Source: Anaerolineae bacterium (lineage in GTDB: Bacteria > Chloroflexota > Anaerolineae > Aggregatilineales > Phototrophicaceae). Taken from it: a stretch of 9,637 nucleotides of DNA. Within the stretch, counting starts at the first letter, position 1. Every line of letters starts with the position of its first letter. The notes under the pieces are model-generated. The model had not been told where the DNA came from, did not search any database, and saw nothing but the letters and a program-made list of their open reading frames with translations. Positions 1-5,560 of the stretch are shown here, piece after piece. The stretch covers positions 1 through 9,637 of the forward strand of contig JANQRM010000614.1 of NCBI GenBank assembly GCA_028284565.1, written 5' to 3'. A program made the position numbers and the translations under genes.

Positions 1-144
1 CAACTTGGTGGGATTATCATCTCGTTTATCATCCTCTTTAATTCAATGGATGAGTTCTTCCGCAATCTATTAAGTCGTATCAATACGGCACTATCACCCA
101 AGCGCAAAGCCAAACCACTTGAAGCCCCGTCGGGAGGAGATTAG
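1..144 (+). CDS. ABC transporter permease, nucleoside type, C-terminal fragment
   Basis: Open from the first base in frame 1 to TAG at 142-144, giving 47 residues; the 5' part lies outside the window. The fragment starts with a hydrophobic stretch (GGIIISFIILFNSMDEFF) that looks like the last membrane helix, followed by a basic, polar cytoplasmic tail (SPKRKAKPLEAP). It ends 2 bases before the start of a complete BmpA-system-type permease, and its last codons contain that gene's Shine-Dalgarno sequence (GGGAGGAG, 132-139). Nucleoside/BMP importers carry two different permeases encoded side by side, so this is most likely the partner permease (YufP/NupP-like). The call rests mainly on position and the membrane-helix-plus-tail pattern, since no family motif survives in so short a piece. 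Confidence 0.6.
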   Translation, partial: QLGGIIISFIILFNSMDEFFRNLLSRINTALSPKRKAKPLEAPSGGD

Positions 145-146
145 CC

Positions 147-1220
147 ATGCTAGAGATGCTAACCACCTACCAACGCCAGCTTCGTCTCGTTGCCATCGGC
201 ATCGGCCTTTTGTTGATTGTAGGGCTGATTGTTGTTGTGCCGGTTTCCACCCTTAAAAGTGGTATTCGGCTCTCAACGCCTTTTGTCTTGGGTTCACTTG
301 CGGCACTCATTGCAAGTCGCGCTGGGGTATTGAATCTGGCGATTGAGGGCAAGATGCTCTTGGGTGCATTCATTGCGGTGGCGGTTCTCTATCGTCCCGG
401 TGAAGAACCTCTTAATCCTGCATTGGGTGTACTTGCCGCGACGATTGCAGGCGGTGTCTTGGGCTTGATTTTTGCTATCCTCTATCTGCGGATTCGCATC
501 AATCTGATTATCCTCGCACTTGCGCTTAATTTGTTTGTGGCGAATGTGACTGTCTTTGTCATGCGGGTGAGTTATGGTTCCTTTGGGACACTCGCTGACC
601 CCAGTGTTGAGGGTTTGCCCACGATTGAGCTACCGTTGATTCATAACACGCCGTTGGGTGAATTGTTCAGTGGTTACAATGCCATCGTCTATATTGGCTG
701 GTTCTTGGTATTTGCAATCTGGTTGCTTCTGCAAAAGACAAAATTCGGGCGACATATCCGCGCAGTCGGAGAGAACAAAGATGCCGCCGAGACAGCGGGT
801 ATCAATGTAACGCGGGTGCAAATCTTCGCACTAACCTTAAGTGGCTTGATGGCAGGCTTAGCCGGGGCTTTCTTCTCTTTGGGGATACTCAGCCAATTCT
901 TGGAGAATATGACGGCAGGGCGTGGGTGGATTGCCTTGACCGTTGCGCTCTTCGCCTTAGAAAAGCCTTTACCCGCCTTGATTACTTCCTTGTTCTTCGG
1001 CATATCGGAAGCATTGGCATTGTCTCTACAAAATGTGCCAGAGATTCAATTACCACCTGATATTTTGCTTCTCACGCCACAAATTGCGGCGATAGGGGCA
1101 TTAGTCTTGGTTGCCTTGCGTCTGCGTGGAAGTGAATTGCTCAAGCGTCGGCAATTTGTGGCACAATTCGGCAAAGAACTCAATAATCTGAAATCGGCTG
1201 TCATCGGCAAACAAGAATAG
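147..1220 (+). CDS. ABC transporter permease of a nucleoside/BMP-family importer
   Basis: A 357-residue integral membrane protein of the BPD_transp_2 family, the inner-membrane channel half of an importer that typically moves nucleosides or related small ligands using a BmpA/PnrA-like binding protein and an RbsA-like ATPase. The signature of the YufQ/NupQ subgroup is present: RAGVLNLAIEGKML at residues 59-71, a coupling-loop region around 200-219 (FGRHIRAVGENKDAAETAGI), LSGLMAGLAGAF at 231-242 and GRGWIALTVALFA at 258-270. Membrane segments are evident near 15-33, 45-56, 67-82, 96-114, 119-139, 178-195 and further on. At 357 residues it is somewhat longer than usual because of extra N- and C-terminal tails. 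ATG 147 has GGGAGGAG 7 bases upstream, inside the end of the previous gene, so the two permeases are likely translationally coupled. Binding protein and ATPase are not in the window, so the substrate is inferred from the family only. Confidence 0.88.
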   Translation: MLEMLTTYQRQLRLVAIGIGLLLIVGLIVVVPVSTLKSGIRLSTPFVLGSLAALIASRAGVLNLAIEGKMLLGAFIAVAVLYRPGEEPLNPALGVLAATIAGGVLGLIFAILYLRIRINLIILALALNLFVANVTVFVMRVSYGSFGTLADPSVEGLPTIELPLIHNTPLGELFSGYNAIVYIGWFLVFAIWLLLQKTKFGRHIRAVGENKDAAETAGINVTRVQIFALTLSGLMAGLAGAFFSLGILSQFLENMTAGRGWIALTVALFALEKPLPALITSLFFGISEALALSLQNVPEIQLPPDILLLTPQIAAIGALVLVALRLRGSELLKRRQFVAQFGKELNNLKSAVIGKQE

Positions 1221-1232
1221 ATACCATAGTTG

Positions 1233-1246
1233 TATTGCCTGCAATA
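1233..1246. other. Short inverted repeat between permease and RarA-like gene
   Basis: TATTGC (1233-1238) and GCAATA (1241-1246) are perfect reverse complements separated by CT, lying in the 80-base gap between the permease stop and the RarA-like start. It is too AT-rich and has no following T-tract to be a convincing intrinsic terminator; it could be an operator-like dyad or chance. I saw no convincing promoter pair in the gap. Confidence 0.25.
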
Positions 1247-1290
1247 AAAGTGTCGCATGCCAACATTTAACAAACCAAAATTTAACTATC

Positions 1291-1295
1291 GGAGG
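1291..1295 (+). promoter_or_regulatory. Ribosome binding site that decides the start of the RarA-like gene
   Basis: GGAGG at 1291-1295 lies 5 bases before ATG 1301 but only 2 bases before the in-frame TTG at 1298. The spacing favours ATG 1301 as the true start. Confidence 0.75.
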
Positions 1296-1300
1296 CGTTG

Positions 1301-1879
1301 ATGGCAGTTCCAGAACATTCCCAAGACCCATGGACGCGCGTCCGCACCCTGCATGATTTGCCTGCTGATGAAGTCATCTCTGCGTTGCAAAAGGAGATAC
1401 GGCGGGGCAACACAGAGAATGCCTGCTTCGTCGCTTATGAGATGATGCTAACGAGTGCTGAATTGGAAGCCTTTATGTGGCAACGTCTGCAAGTGATTTC
1501 CGTTGAAGATATTGGGTTTGGGGATGTGAGTGCTCCGATATTGGTGAATACGCTCTTTACCATGCACCAACGCTTTTCCCGCGAACATGGAGACCGCTTC
1601 TTATTTGGATTACATGCTGTGCGCTTCTTATGTCAATGCCAGAAGGAACGCGGGTCAGATGAACTCAAAAATTGGCTCCATGCCATGATGATCCAAAAAG
1701 GACGCCTGCCACAGATTCCCGATTATGCGCTGGATATGCACACGAAACGCGGGCAAGGGATGGGGCGGGACATCCACCACTTCTTGAATGAAGCATCCAA
1801 AGTTGCCCCCGAAGTCCATGACCGCGACACGACCTATCGAGAACGCTGGCTTGAGATAGTAAAAAACAATCAGGATTAG
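1301..1879 (+). CDS. Free-standing RarA/MgsA C-terminal-domain-like protein
   Basis: A 192-residue soluble, mostly helical protein. Its first two thirds resemble the region after the AAA+ core of RarA/MgsA (replication-associated recombination protein A): DEVISALQKEIRRGN (23-37) matches the helix that precedes the tetramerisation domain, and QVISVEDIGFGD (64-75) matches the RarA 'ASEDVG' segment. A second conserved-looking block, DYALDMHTKRGQGMGRDIHHF (141-161), replaces the 'VPLHLRNAP' region of true RarA. There is no Walker A, Walker B or sensor motif, so it cannot itself be an ATPase. RarA proteins act at stalled forks; what the isolated domain does is unknown, and an adaptor or oligomerisation role is only a guess. 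ATG 1301 is preferred over TTG 1298 because of GGAGG spacing. The gene ends convergently with the M20 peptidase, the stop codons overlapping by 4 bases. It is on the same strand as the permeases but 80 bases away, so co-transcription is possible. Confidence 0.7.
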   Translation: MAVPEHSQDPWTRVRTLHDLPADEVISALQKEIRRGNTENACFVAYEMMLTSAELEAFMWQRLQVISVEDIGFGDVSAPILVNTLFTMHQRFSREHGDRFLFGLHAVRFLCQCQKERGSDELKNWLHAMMIQKGRLPQIPDYALDMHTKRGQGMGRDIHHFLNEASKVAPEVHDRDTTYRERWLEIVKNNQD

Positions 1880-3078
1880 AGCAATTTGTCTAATTCAATA
1901 GCCGTCAATGCAAATATCACGGAGGCATCCACCAAGCCCTGTATCTCAACATATTCATTGACGGCATGGGCGTTTGCGCCTGCGGGACCAAAGCCACAAA
2001 CCGTTGGGATGCCACGCTCAATCAGCAGATAGCCTTCATTTGCGGGACCTGCGACGGCACGTTTGGGCTTGACTCTGGTCACTTGTTCTGTTGCGGATTC
2101 AAGGACAGTGAAAATGGGCGCAATCTCATCAGAAATGGCAGCGGGTACATAATTGAGAACATCTATCTCGAAGTTCAATTTCGGATAGTCAGTAATTATG
2201 TCAACTATAAACCGTTCAAGGTAAGTATCCATCGTCAACAAATCAGATTCGGGAGTCAACCGAATATCCACTAATGACTCGCAAGTATCTGGCACGATGT
2301 TGATAGCGACACCACCATTAATTACTGTGCCGGGTGTCACCATCGTGCGAAAGCCTTCAAAATATTTATGTGAGGAGTAGGGGAGGTCCAGTTGTTCAAG
2401 CGCAAGCAGAAGGCGCGCCATCCCAGTAACAGCATTAGCTCCAGTGATGCCATCTTGCCAATCACTGAAGCCAGTATGCATGGCTTCACCGTGACAAGTG
2501 AGACGATAGCGCAGGAGACCGCGATGTCCCAAGATGATGTCATCACCTGAATAGGCATAGATTGCACCTAGTCCATGCAGGAGACCGTGTTCATGCAGAT
2601 ACTTGATGCCCAGTGTTCCGGTTGCGCCAGATTCTTCATCAGGAACACAAATGAGTTGAGCGCGTCCATTGGTAAGAGCATTTTGCTCTTTTAGAACAGC
2701 GAGTGCATACAAAGCAGAGGTCATCCCACCTTTGGTATCGACTGCGCCACGCCCATAGAGCTTGCCATCAGCCTCTGTGCCAGAGAAAGGGAGATATAGC
2801 CATTGTGACTCATCACCTGCCGGAACCGTATCAAGATGCCCGATAAGAAGTAAGCCCGTTTCTCCGCTAGGATGTGTGCTGATGATGACATTCGGACGTT
2901 GGGGATTGTCACCAATGATTTGCACATACAAGCTGAGTTTTTGTGCTTCGTCTGCGATGAGGTTCGCCAAGTGGATTTCATCATTCACACCATTAACCGA
3001 CGGTGTTTGGAGCATCTGTTGACAGGTCTGTACCATCTTTGATTGATAGCTTGCCAGTGTCTTTTGAATCGTCTGCAT
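1876..3078 (-). CDS. M20-family zinc metallopeptidase / amidohydrolase (ArgE/DapE/CPG2-like)
   Basis: A 400-residue cytoplasmic hydrolase with the full M20 layout: a catalytic domain split around a dimerisation ('lid') domain at roughly 186-300. Visible catalytic elements: GHLDTVP (80-86) gives zinc ligand His81 and Asp83; GRGAVDTKGG (109-118) gives bridging Asp114; PDEES (146-150) gives the general base Glu148 and zinc ligand Glu149; SGDD (177-180) sits where the family usually has GEP and supplies an acidic ligand; CHGEAMHTG (195-203) holds the lid-domain His201; NAHAVNEYVE (369-378) holds zinc ligand His371. Family members remove acyl groups from amino acids or cleave peptides and carbamates; the sequence does not identify the substrate. 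No signal peptide is seen. The start has only a weak Shine-Dalgarno, but an in-frame stop two codons upstream rules out extension. It is divergent from the P450, with 66 bases between them, and convergent with the RarA-like gene. Confidence 0.9.
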   Translation of the reverse strand: MQTIQKTLASYQSKMVQTCQQMLQTPSVNGVNDEIHLANLIADEAQKLSLYVQIIGDNPQRPNVIISTHPSGETGLLLIGHLDTVPAGDESQWLYLPFSGTEADGKLYGRGAVDTKGGMTSALYALAVLKEQNALTNGRAQLICVPDEESGATGTLGIKYLHEHGLLHGLGAIYAYSGDDIILGHRGLLRYRLTCHGEAMHTGFSDWQDGITGANAVTGMARLLLALEQLDLPYSSHKYFEGFRTMVTPGTVINGGVAINIVPDTCESLVDIRLTPESDLLTMDTYLERFIVDIITDYPKLNFEIDVLNYVPAAISDEIAPIFTVLESATEQVTRVKPKRAVAGPANEGYLLIERGIPTVCGFGPAGANAHAVNEYVEIQGLVDASVIFALTAIELDKLL

Positions 3079-3101
3079 AAGCTAAGTCCATTATTGATGG
3101 G

Positions 3102-3107
3102 TATAAT
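3102..3107 (+). promoter_or_regulatory. Candidate -10 element for the P450 gene
   Basis: A perfect TATAAT lies 38 bases before the P450 start, inside the 66-base divergent gap. No matching -35 hexamer is visible 16-18 bases upstream, so the call rests on the -10 match and its location. The same gap must also hold the peptidase promoter on the other strand. Confidence 0.4.
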
Positions 3108-3129
3108 CTCTGACCATAGCATATTCAGT

Positions 3130-3135
3130 GAGGAA
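3130..3135 (+). promoter_or_regulatory. Ribosome binding site that decides the P450 start
   Basis: GAGGAA at 3130-3135 lies 9 bases before ATG 3145. The reading frame is open further upstream to an ATG at 3043, but that stretch runs antisense into the peptidase gene and through the promoter-like TATAAT, and its residues do not look like P450 sequence. Confidence 0.6.
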
Positions 3136-3144
3136 TTGCCGTTC

Positions 3145-4347
3145 ATGCCTATCCCATTTAATCCACAAGATAAAGACTTTATTCAAAATCCCTACCCAAC
3201 GTATGAACGCCTGCAAGCGGAGTCGCCGATATTTTGGCATGAGGATATGGGGATGTGGGTAGTGGCTTCATATGTGGATGTGATGGGCATCTTACGAGAC
3301 AAACGCTTCGGACGCTCAATTGACCATGTGATTAGTCCAGAAGCGCGTGGAGCGACTCCACCGTCAACGGAATATGCACCTTTTTACAAGCTCAGTGACA
3401 ATTCGATGTTTGATAAAGAACCACCAGAGCATACGCGTCTTAAATCTTTGGTTCATAAAGCCTTTACACCTCGACGAGTCGAAAATCTCCGAGCGAGCAT
3501 CCAACAGATTACGAATGACTTGCTTGATAGGGTAGACGGAGAGATGGATTTGTTGGATGATTTTGCTGTCCCCTTGCCTGTTACAGTGATCGGCGAATTA
3601 CTAGGTGTGCCAGAAGCAGACCGTCGCTACTTGCGCCCGTGGTCGGCGGATATTGTGGCGATGTACGAATTAAATCATACGCCAGAGCAAGCTCAACGTG
3701 CAGTGCAGGCTTCGATTGAATTTTCAGATTACCTCCGTAATCTAGCAAAAGAACGACGCAAACATCCCCAAGATGATTTGATCACGGCGTTGGCACAAGC
3801 GGAAGAAGACGGCGACAAACTGACAGAAGATGAGCTGATTTCGACCTGCGTGTTGTTGCTCAACGCCGGGCATGAGGCAACGGTGAATGTCATTGGGAAT
3901 GGGATGCGCGCCTTGTTTCAATATCCTGACCAGCTGGACCTTCTGCGACACAATCCTATGCTGATTCAAACAGCAATTGAGGAATTGATGCGCTTTGATA
4001 CACCCCTGCAACTTTTTCGGCGTTGGATATTGGAGGACATGGATTACAAAGGGCATGCGTTCCAGCAGGGTAAAGAGGTGGCGTTGCTCTTTGCTTCAGC
4101 TAATCGTGACTCCGCACAATTTGAACATCCGCAACAACTTGATCTCACGCGACAAGATAATCCGCATGTGACGTTTGGGGCAGGGATTCATTATTGTCTG
4201 GGCGCACCTTTGGCACGATTGGAATTACAGATTGCTTTTCAGACTTTGCTGACCCGCTTCCCTAAATTAGAACCCATTGAAGAACCTGTCTTTCGGGATG
4301 CCTTTGTGATACGCGGGTTGCAGGATTTTCGTCTGCTTATTCACTAG
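3145..4347 (+). CDS. Cytochrome P450, soluble bacterial type
   Basis: A 400-residue haem-thiolate monooxygenase, the usual length for soluble class I bacterial P450s, with no membrane anchor. Landmarks in order: EPPEHTRLKSLVHKAFTPRR (92-111), the helix C region that contacts a haem propionate; the I helix with NAGHEATVN (240-248); the K-helix ExxR pair Glu280-Arg283 (ELMR); FRR at 291-293; ANRD at 319-322; and the haem-binding loop FGAGIHYCLG (344-353) with cysteinate ligand Cys351. It would receive electrons from a ferredoxin and reductase, which are not encoded nearby. In the I helix the acid Glu244 is followed by Ala245 and Thr246, so the usual oxygen-activating threonine is alanine. The chosen start ATG 3145 gives a typical N-terminus (MPIPFNPQDKDF..NPYPTYERL) and has GAGGAA upstream. 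The substrate cannot be read from the sequence. The 3' end overlaps the ASRT gene tail-to-tail by 11 bases. Confidence 0.95.
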   Translation: MPIPFNPQDKDFIQNPYPTYERLQAESPIFWHEDMGMWVVASYVDVMGILRDKRFGRSIDHVISPEARGATPPSTEYAPFYKLSDNSMFDKEPPEHTRLKSLVHKAFTPRRVENLRASIQQITNDLLDRVDGEMDLLDDFAVPLPVTVIGELLGVPEADRRYLRPWSADIVAMYELNHTPEQAQRAVQASIEFSDYLRNLAKERRKHPQDDLITALAQAEEDGDKLTEDELISTCVLLLNAGHEATVNVIGNGMRALFQYPDQLDLLRHNPMLIQTAIEELMRFDTPLQLFRRWILEDMDYKGHAFQQGKEVALLFASANRDSAQFEHPQQLDLTRQDNPHVTFGAGIHYCLGAPLARLELQIAFQTLLTRFPKLEPIEEPVFRDAFVIRGLQDFRLLIH

Positions 4348-4720
4348 ACATAGCGTGTGCCATGGTGGTCATCAGGCTGATGTTGTGAGTGGTAGCATAC
4401 ATACGGGAGTATTGCACAACTATGGAGACATCACTTCGTACACGCACCCCGTAGGGCGTATCAAAGGGAATGGTATAACCTCCAACTTGGGCGGGGTCAT
4501 CCATACGAACATGCAAACATCGCTTGGCTGGTATCGTAATAGCAATATTTTCGATGGGGTCGCGGTCTGCGAAGTAGAAGTCGAGTTGCAAATGAGCATC
4601 GTCGTCGGTGGCATTTAGGACACAGATGGCTTCGTGATTTTTATAGATGGGATCGTCATCAGCTGGGGTGGCGAGATAAGCATCAGGGATAAACCAGACT
4701 TTTGCACCATCGGGAGACAT
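4337..4720 (-). CDS. Anabaena sensory rhodopsin transducer (ASRT)-family protein
   Basis: A 127-residue single-domain protein matching the ASRT family along its whole length: VWFIPDAYLA (8-17), HEAICVLNATDDDAHLQLDFYFADRDP (29-55), ITIPAKRCLHVRMDDP (61-76), IPFDTPYGVRVRSDVSIVVQYSR (84-106) and LMTTMAHA (116-123). Anabaena ASRT is a small soluble beta-sandwich tetramer that partners with a sensory rhodopsin, but most relatives occur without rhodopsins and the fold has been proposed as a small-molecule, possibly sugar, binding domain. Here it is the last gene of a sugar-import and aldolase operon, 12 bases after the aldolase, which supports a metabolite-binding or sensing role (inference). No signal peptide or membrane segment is present. 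ATG 4720 is supported by AAGGAG 8 bases upstream. The 3' end overlaps the convergent P450 gene by 11 bases. Confidence 0.85.
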   Translation of the reverse strand: MSPDGAKVWFIPDAYLATPADDDPIYKNHEAICVLNATDDDAHLQLDFYFADRDPIENIAITIPAKRCLHVRMDDPAQVGGYTIPFDTPYGVRVRSDVSIVVQYSRMYATTHNISLMTTMAHAMSSE

Positions 4721-4728
4721 AATTGAAA

Positions 4729-4734
4729 CTCCTT
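4729..4734 (-). promoter_or_regulatory. Ribosome binding site of the ASRT gene, fused to the aldolase stop codon
   Basis: On the - strand TAAGGAG combines the aldolase TAA stop (4733-4735) with AAGGAG (4729-4734), 8 bases before the ASRT start. Terminating ribosomes would sit on this site, so ASRT synthesis is probably coupled to aldolase translation. Confidence 0.8.
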
Positions 4735-5488
4735 ACTTAACAAGGCGGTTACGACGATAGATTTCGTCAGGGCGTTGGTAGATATGCATCACATCCTCAC
4801 GAGACATGAAAACAGGTCGTCCGACGCTGAATGCCCCCGCCAAAATCGAACCTGCTTTCACACACATGGATGTGACATTTAGGACTTCATTGGGTGTGTT
4901 GCCGAGCGCGATGAGTCCGTGATTTGCCAATAAGATGACTTTGGGAGCTTCGTGATAGACTTCCATGTACTCGCGTACCTGTTCACGCATCAATATCGCT
5001 AAAGGCAGTCCGGGGTCAGCATATGGAACGAAGACCGACTCAGGTCCACACAATACCACTTCATCAGGGAAGATGCGGTGTTTGGCGAAAGTCGTGGCGT
5101 GTTCGCTACAGAGGAGTTGGTTGATGGCGATGGGGTGGGTGTGTCCGATGAATTGGACATCACATTCTGCGAGGAGCATGGCATGAAAGCTGACTTCGAT
5201 GGATGGCATAAATGTTGATTCTGCATCGACCATTGCCGACTTCATGGTGTGCTTTTGCTCAGTTTGGGTGGTTGGTGGATTATCCAGCAAGCCCAAAATC
5301 GGATCAAAGTGTACGGCGACGAATCCCGATTCATCAATGTTGACCATCTGTTGCCCACTGGCTTTGACATAGAAGGAACCGTTGTCGATCCGGCAGGAGG
5401 TGTTACCTTCACCGAGAATGACATAATCTCGATGGGGTTCGCCGAGCGCGCGGGTCATGTGAACGAGGTTGTTGAGTAGGTCAGGCAT
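4733..5488 (-). CDS. Class II sugar-phosphate aldolase (FucA/RhaD-type, aldolase_II family)
   Basis: A 251-residue cytoplasmic zinc-dependent aldolase-family protein. Zinc ligands are clear: GHTHP (115-119) supplies His116 and His118, ANHGLIALG (188-196) supplies His190, and Glu98 in PSIEVSFH is in the position of the catalytic glutamate of L-fuculose-1-phosphate aldolase. The N-terminal part, LGEGNTSCRI (25-34) with FYVKASGQQM (39-48), and VPYADPGLPLA (154-164) resemble the aldolase half of the long RhaD/dehydrogenase fusion proteins (YuxG type) more than short FucA. Such enzymes cleave rhamnulose-1-P or fuculose-1-P to dihydroxyacetone phosphate and lactaldehyde. It is longer than FucA (about 215 residues), partly through extra residues around 60-95. 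Neighbouring RhaS/LsrB-like transport genes support a deoxysugar-type substrate, but the exact sugar is undetermined. The start lacks a clear Shine-Dalgarno and lies 15 bases after a strong hairpin; upstream in-frame sequence reaches a stop without another start codon. Confidence 0.85.
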   Translation of the reverse strand: MPDLLNNLVHMTRALGEPHRDYVILGEGNTSCRIDNGSFYVKASGQQMVNIDESGFVAVHFDPILGLLDNPPTTQTEQKHTMKSAMVDAESTFMPSIEVSFHAMLLAECDVQFIGHTHPIAINQLLCSEHATTFAKHRIFPDEVVLCGPESVFVPYADPGLPLAILMREQVREYMEVYHEAPKVILLANHGLIALGNTPNEVLNVTSMCVKAGSILAGAFSVGRPVFMSREDVMHIYQRPDEIYRRNRLVK

Positions 5489-5503
5489 GGGATAAGTACT
5501 GAA

Positions 5504-5531
5504 GTAAGGGCGGACAGTTGTCCACCCCTAC
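5504..5531 (-). promoter_or_regulatory. Strong stem-loop between binding-protein and aldolase genes
   Basis: In the - strand RNA, arms GTAGGGGTGGACA and TGTCCGCCCTTAC are separated by AC and can pair along all 13 positions, two of them as G-U wobbles (in practice a 12-bp stem with a 4-base loop). In RNA from the other strand those two positions would be C-A mismatches, so the structure suits the operon transcript. No T-tract follows, so it is not a standard terminator. It may protect the binding-protein mRNA 3' end and lower aldolase output, as REP-like hairpins do in other binding-protein operons, or it may be a copy of a dispersed palindromic element. Confidence 0.65.
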
Positions 5532-5560
5532 ACTATTTATTAGCGACGGTCTGAATGACT

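Noticed and set aside
1966..2274. A 102-codon + strand frame inside the peptidase gene
   Set aside because: It is a shadow of the M20 coding sequence; the opposite strand carries all the catalytic motifs.
3043..3144. N-terminal extension of the P450 frame by 34 residues
   Set aside because: The stretch overlaps the divergent peptidase start, contains a promoter-like TATAAT, does not look like P450 sequence, and a better start with GAGGAA exists at 3145.
4370..4382. CATCAG-G-CTGATG palindrome just past the P450 stop, a possible terminator
   Set aside because: It lies inside the ASRT coding sequence, has a 1-base loop and no T-tract; chance is the simpler explanation.
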